A DNA stretch of 53,969 nt, taken from assembly GCF_001613225.1 (NCBI RefSeq), contig NZ_BDBY01000106.1, forward strand, positions 1-53,969. Reading direction: 5' to 3'. Position numbers and translations under genes: made by a program. Shown here in pieces: positions 1-8,142 of this stretch (the stretch's first letter is position 1; the number at the start of each line of letters is the position of its first letter). Under the pieces are notes generated by a model that was given only the letters and a program-made list of their open reading frames with translations, made no database searches and was not told where the DNA came from. The DNA comes from Nocardia pseudovaccinii NBRC 100343 (lineage in GTDB: Bacteria > Actinomycetota > Actinomycetes > Mycobacteriales > Mycobacteriaceae).

Positions 1-564
1 CTCGTCGTCGGACCAGGCGGCGATCGGGTTGATCTTCACCAGTCCGAACGCCTCGTCGAACGAGATGAGCGGGGCGTTGGCCCGGGTCGGGGCCTCCACG
101 CGGCGGATGCCGGTGACCCAGGCGTTGTAACCGCCGAGCGAGCGCTTCAGCGGCACAACCTTGCGCAACCGGCAGCATTCACCGGCGTCGCGCGCGAACA
201 AATCCTTGCCGAGCAGCTGATCCTGTTCGGCCACAGTGCTTTCCGGCCGCACATTGATCACATTCACGCCGTATACGGCCTCCACCGCATCCCGGGTGCC
301 GATGGTCTCGGCGAAGTGGTAGCCGGTATCCAGGAACAGCACGTCCACACCCGAATGCACTTGGGCGGCAAGGTGAACCAGCACGCCGTCCTGCATATTC
401 GAGGCGACGATGTAGCCGGTGCCGAAGACGTCCTCGGTCCACCGCAGCAAATCCAGTGCCGTGGCGTCGGCACCGAGTTCGGCCGCGCCCTTTTCGGCGA
501 TCGCCCGCAATTCGTCTTCCGACAGCTTCACGGGCAGGTCCGCCGTTACTTGATCCGTTGTCAC
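1..564 (-). CDS. cysH: CysH, adenylylsulfate (APS) reductase, 3' end cut by the window
   Basis: Reduces activated sulfate (APS/PAPS) to sulfite in assimilatory sulfur metabolism, in the cytosol. About 188 codons are visible before the window edge. They contain the LDTGYHFAETIG nucleotide-binding segment and a Cys-Cys pair (residues 130-131) followed by RLRKVVPLKR. The CC pair is the half of the 4Fe-4S signature that separates APS reductases from cluster-free PAPS reductases. The GTG at 564 is chosen because GGGAG lies just upstream. The gene starts 14 bases after the sirA stop, so the two form an operon whose product (sulfite) is the substrate of the next enzyme. The distal CxxC lies outside the window, so the cluster cannot be fully confirmed. 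Confidence 0.93.
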   Translation of the reverse strand, partial: MTTDQVTADLPVKLSEDELRAIAEKGAAELGADATALDLLRWTEDVFGTGYIVASNMQDGVLVHLAAQVHSGVDVLFLDTGYHFAETIGTRDAVEAVYGVNVINVRPESTVAEQDQLLGKDLFARDAGECCRLRKVVPLKRSLGGYNAWVTGIRRVEAPTRANAPLISFDEAFGLVKINPIAAWSDDE

Positions 565-578
565 GCTAGTTCTCCCAT

Positions 579-2378
579 TTACCGAAGGTCGGCCTCGTCG
601 GCACGAACCGCCCACTGAGCGAACCGTTCGCCGTCCTCGCGGTGCTTGATGAAGTTGCGCACCACCCGTTCGATGTAGTCACCGAGCTCGTTGGTGGTCA
701 CCTTGTGCTGACGCAATTTGCGACCGAAGGCGCTGTCGAAGCCGAGGCTGCCACCGAGATGAACCTGGAAACCCTCGACATGATTCCCGGCGCCGTCATC
801 GATCAGCTGACCCTTGAAGCCGATATCGGCGACCTGCGCACGCGCGCAGGAGTTCGGGCAGCCGTTGATGTTGATGGTCACCGGAACGTCCAGCTGCGCA
901 TTGAGATCCGCGAGCCGCTCCTCCAACTCCGGCACCAGCGCCTGGGAACGCTTGCGGGTCTCGGCGAAGGAGAGCTTGCAGAATTCGATTCCGGAGCAGG
1001 CCATCAGGTTCCGGCGCCACAGCGACGGACGTGCCTGCAGGCCAAGGGGTTCCAGCTCGTCGATCAGCGCGTCGACCTTGTCGTCGGCGATATCGAGCAC
1101 GATCAGCTTCTGGTACGGGGTGAACCGGATCCGGTCCGAGCCGTACTTCTCCGCCGCCTCGGCGACCTTGGTCAGGACCGTGCCCGAAACCCGGCCCGCG
1201 ATGGGAGAGAAGCCGACCGCGTTGAGCCCGTTGCGCAGCTTCTGCACGCCGACGTGGTCGATCGGCTTCTTCGGCTGCTCCGGCGCGGGACCGTCGATCA
1301 GCTTGCGCTTCAGGTACTCGTCCTCGAGCACCTGACGGAACTTCTCGATGCCCCAGTCCTTGATGAGGAACTTCAGCCTGGCCTTGGTGCGCAGGCGGCG
1401 GTAGCCGTAATCGCGGAACAGCGAGACGACGGCCTCCCACACATCGGGAACCTCGTCCAGCGGCACCCACACGCCGACGCGCTGGGCCAGCATCGGATTC
1501 GTCGACAGACCGCCGCCGACCCACAGATCAAGACCCGGGCCGTGTTCGGGATGATTCACCCCGACGAACGCGACATCATTGATCTCGTGCACCACATCCT
1601 GCTGGCCCGAGATCGCGGTCTTGAACTTGCGCGGCAGGTTGGAGTACTCCTTCTTGCCGATGTAGCGGCGCACGATCTCGTCGATCGCGGGCGTCGGATC
1701 GATGATCTCGGTGAGTGATTCACCGGCCAGCGGCGAGCCGAGCACCACGCGCGGGCAGTCGCCGCACGCCTCGGTGGTCTTCAGGCCGACGCCTTCGATC
1801 CGCTTCCAGATCTCGGGGACGTTCTCCACCTCGATCCAGTGGTACTGGACGTTCTCGCGGTCGGACAGGTCGGCGGTGTCGCGGGCGAATTCCGTGGAGA
1901 TCCCGCCGAGGGTCTTCAGCTGCGCGACATTCAATGCGCCGCCATCGCAACGGATGCGCATCATGAAGTACCTGGCCTCGAGAATGTCGATGTTCTCGTC
2001 ACCGGTCCAGGTGCCGTCGTAGCCCTGCTCGCGCTGGGTATAGAGACCCCACCAGCGGAACCGGCCGCGCAGATCGCCCTTGTCGATGCTGTCGAAGCCC
2101 TGCTTGGAATAGATGTTCTCGATCCGAGCCCGGACATTGAGCGGGTTGTCGTCCTTCTTGGACTGCTCGTTCGGGTTCAGCGGCTCGCGGTAGCCGAGCG
2201 CCCACTGGCCCTCGGCCTTGCGGCGCACCGGCTTACCGGTGCGGACCCGCGGACCCGCCGCTGCCTCGGTCCGGGGACGGTCCGGGCGGACCCGTCGTTC
2301 GGAGGCCGGGCGCTGCGGGCGCGCGTGGGGCCCGGAACCGGGCTGATCCGTGGGACCGGCGTCGGTGCTCGACGTCAT
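579..2378 (-). CDS. sirA: Ferredoxin-dependent sulfite reductase (NirA/SirA type)
   Basis: Six-electron reduction of sulfite to sulfide using siroheme and a 4Fe-4S cluster. The protein has two ferredoxin-like half domains and the paired cluster motifs CSGIEFC (C-x5-C) and NGCPNSC (C-x3-C) in the C-terminal half. About 599 residues, with a Pro/Arg-rich disordered N-terminal tail. An upstream ATG at 2408 is open, but the ATG at 2378 has AGGAG eight bases before it and is preferred. Position beside cysH matches M. tuberculosis Rv2391-Rv2392 and supports sulfite over nitrite as substrate; the family was once annotated as nitrite reductase. Upstream lies a Cys-rich leader ORF, which also points to sulfur control. 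Confidence 0.93.
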   Translation of the reverse strand: MTSSTDAGPTDQPGSGPHARPQRPASERRVRPDRPRTEAAAGPRVRTGKPVRRKAEGQWALGYREPLNPNEQSKKDDNPLNVRARIENIYSKQGFDSIDKGDLRGRFRWWGLYTQREQGYDGTWTGDENIDILEARYFMMRIRCDGGALNVAQLKTLGGISTEFARDTADLSDRENVQYHWIEVENVPEIWKRIEGVGLKTTEACGDCPRVVLGSPLAGESLTEIIDPTPAIDEIVRRYIGKKEYSNLPRKFKTAISGQQDVVHEINDVAFVGVNHPEHGPGLDLWVGGGLSTNPMLAQRVGVWVPLDEVPDVWEAVVSLFRDYGYRRLRTKARLKFLIKDWGIEKFRQVLEDEYLKRKLIDGPAPEQPKKPIDHVGVQKLRNGLNAVGFSPIAGRVSGTVLTKVAEAAEKYGSDRIRFTPYQKLIVLDIADDKVDALIDELEPLGLQARPSLWRRNLMACSGIEFCKLSFAETRKRSQALVPELEERLADLNAQLDVPVTININGCPNSCARAQVADIGFKGQLIDDGAGNHVEGFQVHLGGSLGFDSAFGRKLRQHKVTTNELGDYIERVVRNFIKHREDGERFAQWAVRADEADLR

Positions 2379-2418
2379 GGGGGTCGCTCCTGCTGGGTGA
2401 GGGTACATCCGTGCTGAA

Positions 2419-2467
2419 GGCGTCTAGGGGGTGGTAGCTGGCGGAGCCAGCGGGGTGGGTAGACGCC
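2419..2467 (-). promoter_or_regulatory. Two-tier RNA hairpin in the sirA leader (candidate attenuator)
   Basis: On the minus strand an outer 8-bp perfect stem (GGCGTCTA pairing with TAGACGCC, 2467-2460 and 2426-2419) encloses an inner 6-bp perfect stem GCTGGC/GCCAGC with a 3-base loop (2451-2446 and 2442-2437). It sits between the Cys-rich leader ORF and the sirA ribosome binding site, 40 bases upstream of the start codon. Such placement fits an attenuator or terminator whose folding depends on ribosome position on the leader ORF. The structure is visible; the mechanism is inferred. Confidence 0.55.
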
Positions 2468-2555
2468 GTGCTGACTCACGCCTGCGGTGTCAGCGGGCCG
2501 ATGTCCGTCGAAATCGGGGAATCACCGGGCAAACCCGGGAATGCGCGCCGCTGAG

Positions 2556-2624
2556 CTACCGAAGAGAACCGGGCAGACAGCAGGCGCTACAGACGCGCTT
2601 GTAGTCGACGTGGCGACGTGCCAC
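2556..2624 (-). CDS. Cys-rich leader peptide (22 aa) upstream of sirA-cysH
   Basis: A 22-codon ORF with a GTG start at 2624 and a TAG stop, preceded by GGAG eight bases upstream, which is a good ribosome binding site. The product begins with a basic RRHVDYKR stretch and then reads CSACC, giving three Cys codons in five. This is the architecture of the Ms5788A-type Cys-rich leader peptides of actinobacteria, which lie upstream of sulfur genes; in Mycobacterium, polycysteine small ORFs act as attenuators of cysteine genes. The sirA start lies 177 bases downstream, with a strong hairpin between. Starvation for Cys-tRNA would stall a ribosome here. The ORF is too short for routine gene calling. 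Confidence 0.7.
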   Translation of the reverse strand: MARRHVDYKRVCSACCLPGSLR

Positions 2625-2825
2625 AAGTCGTACTCCAGATCCGCGCATGCGGCCTATTGTGCCACGTCAGGGTGGCCCTTCCGACCGCGCGGCCATATTT
2701 CCCGCGAAATCGAGGGAAATTCCCTGGACTATGCGGGCCGATTGTGATGGCTGTCATAGTTAGCGGTCGCAATGCGTCGCATGATTCGTCAGGATCATCG
2801 CCAGTGAAGCGAGTCACTCGGATTG

Positions 2826-2845
2826 ACCTCGAGTTAGGTCGAGGT
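2826..2845. promoter_or_regulatory. Candidate MerR/SoxR-type operator
   Basis: A perfect inverted repeat ACCTCGA-N6-TCGAGGT sits just after TTGACC (2823-2828). The layout TTGACCTC...GAGGT, with a dyad placed inside the promoter spacer, is that of MerR-family and especially SoxR operators (E. coli and Streptomyces SoxR boxes read CCTCAAG...CTTGAGG). The repeat ends 15 bases before the ATG of the downstream gene, so transcription would start at or very near the start codon. No MerR gene is in the window. Confidence 0.45.
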
Positions 2846-2860
2846 AGCAAGCTCGGTGGC

Positions 2861-3250
2861 ATGAGTACCGATACCGATCTGGACGCCATCCGCGAGGTCG
2901 TCGCCACCATTCAACATTCCCAGCAGAACGAGCTCGTCGACGAATTCGTCGGTGTGTTCCGCGAGGACGCCATCTGGACGACCGGAGGCGGCAAGCGACT
3001 GTTCGGCCGCGCGGCCATCGGTGAGGTCACCGCTCAGGTGCTGCCGGGTGCGATGCGGGACGGTACCGCGACCTACGAGGTCGAGCATGTGCTGTTCATC
3101 CGTCCGGACGTGGCCGCGGTCAAGGTGGTCCAGCGGTACTTCGACGGCGCGGGCCAGCTGTCCGGTCAGGGCTCGCCGATGTACGTCATGGCCAAGGAGG
3201 ACGGACGCTGGCTGCTCACCGCGAATCAGAACACCGTGGTCGCCGACTGA
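2861..3250 (+). CDS. SnoaL/SgcJ-like (NTF2-fold) protein, 129 aa
   Basis: Small cytosolic protein of the NTF2-like SgcJ/EcaC (DUF4440-type) group. These proteins form an alpha+beta cone with a pocket and vary in function, so no reaction can be assigned. The length of 129 residues is typical. The conserved pattern is an N-terminal helix, a central F.EDAIW strand, a YEVEHVLFIRPDVAAVKV strand pair and a C-terminal MAKEDGRWLLTANQNT segment. The ATG at 2861 has no clear Shine-Dalgarno. With the promoter dyad only 15 bases upstream, the mRNA may be leaderless. If the operator is truly SoxR-like, a role in redox or xenobiotic stress would follow; that is inference. Confidence 0.8.
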   Translation: MSTDTDLDAIREVVATIQHSQQNELVDEFVGVFREDAIWTTGGGKRLFGRAAIGEVTAQVLPGAMRDGTATYEVEHVLFIRPDVAAVKVVQRYFDGAGQLSGQGSPMYVMAKEDGRWLLTANQNTVVAD

Positions 3251-3294
3251 ACCCGCCCGCAACGGCCCAGGGGAGCGGCGGTCAAACTGGAGGG

Positions 3295-4500
3295 GTGAGT
3301 TCCGCCGCCGCCCCGATCGAAGCCGAGACGCCCGCCCTGGTGTTGCGCGACTTCGGCGGCGGGCCGTTCGGGATCTACATCCACGTTCCGTTCTGTGCCA
3401 CACGCTGCGGATATTGCGATTTCAACACCTATACCGCTGGCGAGCTGGGCACCTCGGCGTCGCCGCAGTCCTGGCTAGAGGCGCTGCGCGGTGAGTTGGC
3501 CACGGCGGCCGAACGGTTCGCTGCGCTGCCGACCGCCACGCCCGAGGTGGCGACGATCTTCGTCGGCGGTGGCACGCCGTCACTGCTCGGCGGTGACGGC
3601 TTGGCGGACGTGCTGGACTCGGTGCGTGCGAACTTCGCCCTCGCCGCCGATGCCGAGGTGACCACCGAATCCAATCCGGAGTCGACCGCACCGGAGTTCT
3701 TCGAACGTATCCGCGCGGCCGGATTCACTCGGGTGTCGCTGGGCATGCAATCCGCGGCCCAGCATGTGCTGAAGGTGCTGGACCGCACCCACACGCCGGG
3801 CCGAGCCGTCGCCGCGGCGAAAGAGGCTCGCGCTGCCGGATTCGACCATGTGAACCTCGACCTGATCTACGGCACGCCGGGCGAACGCGACAGCGATCTG
3901 GACGCGAGCCTGGACGCGGTGCTGAGCGCGGGTGTCGACCACGTCTCGGCCTACTCGCTCATCGTCGAGGACGGCACCGCACTGGCCCGTCGCGTGCGTC
4001 GCGGCGAACTGCCCGCTCCCGATGACGATGTGCTCGCTGCCCGCTATGAGCGCATCGACTCTCGTCTCGATGCGGCAGGCCTGACTTGGTACGAGGTATC
4101 CAATTGGGCCGCAGGCGATTCCGCGCGCTGTCGGCACAACCTCGGGTACTGGGACGGCGGCGACTGGCTCGGCGCGGGGCCCGGCGCGCACAGCCACGTC
4201 GGCGGCGTGCGGTGGTGGAACGTCAAACACCCTGCGCGCTATGCCGATACCGTCGCGCGCGGTGGTTTTCCCGCGGCAGGCTGGGAAATGCTCACTGCCG
4301 ACGAACAACACACCGAACGCGTCATGCTCACCGTTCGCTTGCGCACCGGTCTGCCGCTGGAGGAGCTGGCCCCGAAGGAATCAGCCGCCGCAACCCGAAT
4401 CATCGCCGACGGTCTGGCAGTTCGCTCCGGCGACCATCTGATCCTCACCGACCGCGGCCGCCTACTCGCCGACGGTGTCGTTCGAGACCTCCTGACCTGA
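3295..4500 (+). CDS. hemW: HemW, radical SAM heme chaperone (HemN-like)
   Basis: 401 residues. The radical SAM cluster motif FCATRCGYCDFNTY gives C34, C38 and C41 (CxxxCxxC). It is followed by the FVGGGTPSLL SAM-binding glycine motif and a HemN C-terminal domain. Bacterial proteins of this type lack oxygen-independent coproporphyrinogen oxidase activity and are thought to bind heme and deliver it to haemoproteins; older annotations call them hemN. The GTG at 3295 sits almost directly on a GGAGGGG run, so the ribosome binding site is unusually close. M. tuberculosis Rv2388c is the positional counterpart near sirA. Confidence 0.93.
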   Translation: MSSAAAPIEAETPALVLRDFGGGPFGIYIHVPFCATRCGYCDFNTYTAGELGTSASPQSWLEALRGELATAAERFAALPTATPEVATIFVGGGTPSLLGGDGLADVLDSVRANFALAADAEVTTESNPESTAPEFFERIRAAGFTRVSLGMQSAAQHVLKVLDRTHTPGRAVAAAKEARAAGFDHVNLDLIYGTPGERDSDLDASLDAVLSAGVDHVSAYSLIVEDGTALARRVRRGELPAPDDDVLAARYERIDSRLDAAGLTWYEVSNWAAGDSARCRHNLGYWDGGDWLGAGPGAHSHVGGVRWWNVKHPARYADTVARGGFPAAGWEMLTADEQHTERVMLTVRLRTGLPLEELAPKESAAATRIIADGLAVRSGDHLILTDRGRLLADGVVRDLLT

Positions 4501-4716
4501 CTCCGCTCGGGCATTTCGTCGCCGTCTCGATCACCCACACGGCGCGGCGACAAGGTCATCGTCGAGTTGCTGGATACCTGCGAAAACGGCACGCAGGCAC
4601 CGGCATAGCGGCATTGTGACTTACCCCCACTTCACGGCCGGGTTCATGCATACCGGCCGTTGCGCTATCACAGATCGGTAAAGACGCGTAGGCTTCGGAC
4701 CAACCCAAGGAGTCTT

Positions 4717-4932
4717 ATGCCATCGGCACGACACATCACCCTGATCCCTGAGCAGAGCGAGTTCGCCGAGGCGCGCGCCGCCGAGAAGGCCGAAAACGCG
4801 AGACAGTGCGCGATAGCCGCCAGGACGGTCGCCAGCCACGCCGAGAACGCAGCGGATTGCGAGTCCTTACTCGCCATGCTCGGCCTCGACGCACTGGCGG
4901 GCAAGATGGCAAGAACCGCGTCCGAGCTCTAG
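4717..4932 (+). CDS. Hypothetical 71-aa protein
   Basis: Not recognised. The ATG at 4717 has AAGGAG five bases upstream, a textbook ribosome binding site, which supports a real gene over the longer upstream start at 4660. The product is helical and Ala/Glu-rich (segments such as FAEARAAEKAENAR and ARTVASHAENAADC), contains two Cys residues and has no membrane segment or signal peptide. It stands alone between hemW and an exported hydrolase. A hairpin about 80 bases downstream may end its transcript. Confidence 0.6.
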   Translation: MPSARHITLIPEQSEFAEARAAEKAENARQCAIAARTVASHAENAADCESLLAMLGLDALAGKMARTASEL

Positions 4933-5270
4933 CAGCGGGCTCGTCCGCCCGCACTCCGTGCCGCCTCGGGGTGGCATCCGCCCCCGGGTTGCGCTCCCGC
5001 GCACGCCGTCACTATCTCGGACATATCTACTGTGTGCGAGATAGTCGTCGGCTATGCGAGGTGCTCGAGCCTTTGCGACAGCGCGGAGTCAGCGCCACAA
5101 CCGCTCCGGGCTCCGCGTCGTCGTGCACCAATTCGGGCGGGTTGATGCGCGATGGTCGGTGCTCACGCAGAGCGCCGTAACCGACTGATCAGTCCGTCTG
5201 CCTGTCGGGGCTCGGCAAAAGGTGACAACATCATGAGCCGACAGCATCAACGACGACAGGCAGGACTCCG
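4933..5270. other. Intergenic stretch without a convincing gene
   Basis: Between the 71-aa gene and the exported hydrolase. The open frames through here have Arg-rich, low-complexity translations typical of shadows, and no good ribosome binding site. The only structure seen is the inverted repeat at 5011-5045. Confidence 0.5.
5011..5045. terminator. Inverted repeat, terminator-like or operator
   Basis: Perfect 9-bp arms ACTATCTCG and CGAGATAGT are separated by 17 bases. There is no T-run after it. It could end the transcript of the upstream 71-aa gene or serve as a regulator site. Confidence 0.35.
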
Positions 5271-6074
5271 ATGAAAATCACCCGTAGTCTCCGCGCCTGC
5301 ATCGCGGCGCTCACCTTGGCTTTCACGCCCGTCCTCGCGGTCGCCCCCGCGACTGCCGAACCCGTCCCGACGATCGTGCTCGTGCACGGCGCCTTCGCCG
5401 ACACCACGAGTTGGAACGGCGTAGCCGCGACGCTGCGCGACCGCGGTTATCAAGTGGTTGTTCCCGACAACCCGCTGCGCGGCCCCGCCTTCGACGCCGC
5501 GGCCATCCAGCGAACCCTGGACACCATCGCCGGACCTGTTGTCCTGGTGGGCCATTCGTACGGCGGCTTCGTCATCACCAATGTCCACGACCCGAAAGTC
5601 CAAGCGCTGGTCTACATTGCGGCCTTCGCCCCAGTGCAGGGCGAAACCGGTCTCCTCGAACTCAACCCGATCAGCTTCCCCGGCAGCCAATTACTGCCTC
5701 CGGCGCTCCAGGTGCGCGTCGTCGACGATCCAAATGGCTTGGCAGGCAAGAACGTCGACGGCTACGTAGCCCCTGCCTACTTCAACTCCGTCTTCGCCCA
5801 AGACGTATCCCCAGAAGTAGCCGCCGACATGCTCGCCCACCAACGCTCCCTGGCGGTGTCCGCCAACATCGAACCCTCCGGCGCTCCCTCCTGGTCCGCA
5901 ACCCCCAGCTGGTACCTCGTCTCAGCCAACGACCGCATAATCCCCCCTGTCTCCCAACGCTTCATGGCAAACCGCATGGGTGCCCACACCAGCGAAATCG
6001 ACGCCTCCCACGCCTCCCTGGTCTCCCGCCCCACCGAGGTCGCCGCCGTAGTGGAAGCCGCCGCCGGTCGATAA
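5271..6074 (+). CDS. Exported alpha/beta hydrolase
   Basis: 267 residues with a clear Sec signal peptide (KITRSLR, then a hydrophobic core, cleavage near ATA-EP around residue 29). The mature part has the alpha/beta hydrolase fold: VLVHGAFAD oxyanion loop, the nucleophile elbow GHSYGG, an acid Asp in VSANDRIIPP and a C-terminal His in DASHASLVSRP. All three triad residues are therefore present. It belongs to the small secreted esterase-like group common in actinomycetes; substrate unknown. The start is supported by AGGA upstream of ATG 5271. It converges with the minus-strand gene at 6094 across a short hairpin. Confidence 0.9.
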   Translation: MKITRSLRACIAALTLAFTPVLAVAPATAEPVPTIVLVHGAFADTTSWNGVAATLRDRGYQVVVPDNPLRGPAFDAAAIQRTLDTIAGPVVLVGHSYGGFVITNVHDPKVQALVYIAAFAPVQGETGLLELNPISFPGSQLLPPALQVRVVDDPNGLAGKNVDGYVAPAYFNSVFAQDVSPEVAADMLAHQRSLAVSANIEPSGAPSWSATPSWYLVSANDRIIPPVSQRFMANRMGAHTSEIDASHASLVSRPTEVAAVVEAAAGR

Positions 6075-6075
6075 C

Positions 6076-6095
6076 AGGGCCCGATCGCCGGGCCT
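6076..6095. terminator. Short hairpin between convergent genes
   Basis: AGG(G)CCCG and CGGGCCT form a 7-bp stem with one bulged G and a 5-base loop between the stop codons of the two convergent genes. The TAG of the minus-strand gene starts inside its 3' arm. No T-run. Confidence 0.4.
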
Positions 6096-6765
6096 AGTAG
6101 GTGAGCACTTGGTAAGCGCCGAGCACCATGGCCAGGATCGCTATCGAGGTGAACAACAGCCAGCCGATGATGCCAGGGATCCAGCGCTGTGGTTGTGGTC
6201 CGAGTCGGCCCGGAGTGCTGACGGCCATGGAGGCCCGGGAGTAGACGCGGGTCTGGTGGCCTGCGGTGACCGGCACCATGATGTCGGCGGGCATGGGGTG
6301 GCTGCCGAAGCGGGACCAGGGCGCTCGCCATGGTGGTGGTCCGACGCGCAGATGGTGTAGGCCCGGTTCGGCCGGGATGAAGGTGGTGCCCCAACCAACC
6401 TTCTGCGGCAGGTGCTGGCCGTTGAGCACGACTTCCGGGCGGGTGAACAGATGCGCCAAGACCCTCGGCATGCAGGACGCCACCAACGCGATTCCGGTCT
6501 CCGCGGGCTCCGGCTGGAAGCGGGGCATCGGATCGTTCTCGTCGACGCCGTGCGCCAGGATGAAATTGAACGGCAGGAGGGTGCCTCGGTAGGGCGGCAT
6601 CGGGGTCTGGGGGAGCGAGCCGTCGCGCAGCACATAGTCGGCAGGCTGCAGCACGCGGTAGTCCGGCGCTTTCGGCGGCAACCCGAAGGGGCGGAAGCCG
6701 ATCGGTGGAGTCGCCGGACCGCCGAGGGCGGGCGCGAGGATTTGCGGATAGTCCGGTTTGTTCAC
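6094..6765 (-). CDS. Hypothetical protein with C-terminal membrane anchor
   Basis: 223 residues, family not recognised. The N-terminal about 190 residues are Pro-rich and soluble-looking. They contain a PPYRGTLLPFNFILAHGVDE segment and repeated FIPAEPG / VGPPPW loops that suggest a beta-rich domain. A single transmembrane helix (IIGWLLFTSIAILAMVLGAY) lies at the extreme C-terminus, with only a few residues after it. This is a tail-anchored layout, so the soluble part probably faces the cytosol. Start GTG at 6765 has a loose GGGGG upstream. Confidence 0.65.
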   Translation of the reverse strand: MNKPDYPQILAPALGGPATPPIGFRPFGLPPKAPDYRVLQPADYVLRDGSLPQTPMPPYRGTLLPFNFILAHGVDENDPMPRFQPEPAETGIALVASCMPRVLAHLFTRPEVVLNGQHLPQKVGWGTTFIPAEPGLHHLRVGPPPWRAPWSRFGSHPMPADIMVPVTAGHQTRVYSRASMAVSTPGRLGPQPQRWIPGIIGWLLFTSIAILAMVLGAYQVLTY

Positions 6766-7017
6766 GGCTTTCGAATCCCCCTGTCACACTGGCTGCGCGG
6801 TGAGGTTAGCAGTCGGATCTCGCTCGGGCGCAACGTCAGTCGGTCCCGAGGGATCTGGATCACAAGCGTCCATGGTGTGCGAACGGGCAATTGTCGAATA
6901 GGCAATTAGACTTGATAAATAGACGTACCTAGTAGCCTGCATCGAATTCGGGTCGATGCGGACGGTGCGCACGTGACCGTTACGACGTACCCGAGGACGA
7001 GCGAGGAGGTGGGGCCC

Positions 7018-8049
7018 ATGTCGAGCACCGAGGATCGGCGCTTCGAGGTCCTGCGTGCGATCGTCGCGGACTATGTCGCGACCAAGGAGCCGATCGGGTC
7101 GAAGACCCTGGTGGAGCGGCACAACCTCGGAGTATCCAGCGCGACGGTTCGCAACGATATGGCGGTGCTGGAGGCCGAGGGCTACATCACCCAGCCGCAC
7201 ACCAGTTCCGGTCGCATTCCGACCGACAAGGGCTACCGGCAGTTCGTCGACCGCATCTCCGAAGTGAAGCCGCTCTCGCCGGCCGAGCGCCGGGCGATCA
7301 TGGAATTCCTGGAGTCCGGCGTCGATCTCGACGACGTGCTGCGCCGCGGTGTCCGGCTGCTTGCTCAGCTCACCCGTCAGGTCGCGGTCGTCCAGTATCC
7401 GACGGTGTCGGCGTCCACGGTCCGCCACATCGAGGTGGTCGCGCTGAATCCGGCGCGGTTGCTACTGGTCGTGATCACCGACACCGGTCGCGTCGACCAG
7501 CGTCTGGTGGAACTCGGCGCACTCGTTGATGATCAGGACCTGGCCGCGCTGCGCGGCATGCTCGGTGGTGCGATGGACGGCAAGCGCCTGTCCGACGCCT
7601 CCGCGGCCGTCGCCGAATTGCCCGAGCGGGCGCCGGTGCGGCTGAAGGATGTGCTGGTGCGCGTCTCGACCGTGCTCGTCGAGACCTTGGTCGAGCATCC
7701 GGAAGAGCGGCTGGTGCTCGGCGGCACCGCCAACCTGACCCGCAATGCCGCCGACTTCGTCTTCCCCGGTTCGCTGCGTGATGTGCTCGAGGCACTGGAG
7801 GAGCAGGTGATCGTGCTGAAGCTGCTCGCGGCCGCCCAGCATCCGGGCACCATCACGGTGCGCATCGGTGAGGAGACCCAGGTCGAGCAGATGCGCGGAA
7901 CCTCGGTCGTGTCGACCGGCTACGGTGCTGCGGGTGCGGTGCTCGGCGGTATGGGCGTGCTGGGTCCGACCCGGATGGACTATCCGGGGACCATCGCATC
8001 GGTCGCGGCCGTTGCCCGTTATATCGGTGAGGTGCTCGCGGAGCGCTGA
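7018..8049 (+). CDS. hrcA: HrcA, heat-inducible transcription repressor
   Basis: 343 residues. The N-terminal winged helix ([21 protein letters not shown] and [18 protein letters not shown], then [14 protein letters not shown]) is the HrcA DNA-binding signature, followed by the GAF-like ligand domain. HrcA represses chaperone genes through CIRCE elements and is kept active by GroEL. The ATG at 7018 is preferred over an upstream GTG because GAGGAGGT lies seven bases before it. The next gene is dnaJ2, as in M. tuberculosis Rv2374c-Rv2373c. I did not find a CIRCE repeat in front of hrcA itself. Confidence 0.95.
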   Translation: MSSTEDRRFEVLRAIVADYVATKEPIGSKTLVERHNLGVSSATVRNDMAVLEAEGYITQPHTSSGRIPTDKGYRQFVDRISEVKPLSPAERRAIMEFLESGVDLDDVLRRGVRLLAQLTRQVAVVQYPTVSASTVRHIEVVALNPARLLLVVITDTGRVDQRLVELGALVDDQDLAALRGMLGGAMDGKRLSDASAAVAELPERAPVRLKDVLVRVSTVLVETLVEHPEERLVLGGTANLTRNAADFVFPGSLRDVLEALEEQVIVLKLLAAAQHPGTITVRIGEETQVEQMRGTSVVSTGYGAAGAVLGGMGVLGPTRMDYPGTIASVAAVARYIGEVLAER

Positions 8050-8142
8050 GGGCACCCGTCGCTGATACGCTCGTTCCTCCGGCGGATAAAGTTGAGTGCA
8101 TCCGACTAATGCTGTTGCAAACCAAGGACTAGAGAACTCAAA

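Noticed and set aside
642..1718. Long plus-strand ORF (358 aa) antisense to sirA
   Set aside because: Shadow of a strongly conserved gene; Arg/Ala/Leu-rich translation with no domain and no ribosome site.
2515..2575. tRNA-like GGTAGCTCAGCGG on the minus strand
   Set aside because: Resembles a D-arm, but there is no acceptor stem, no anticodon arm and no GTTCRA T-loop; the TAG belongs to the leader peptide stop.
6766..7017. CIRCE element expected before hrcA
   Set aside because: No TTAGCACTC-N9-GAGTGCTAA or close variant seen; AT-rich stretch at 6890-6925 looks like an ordinary promoter.
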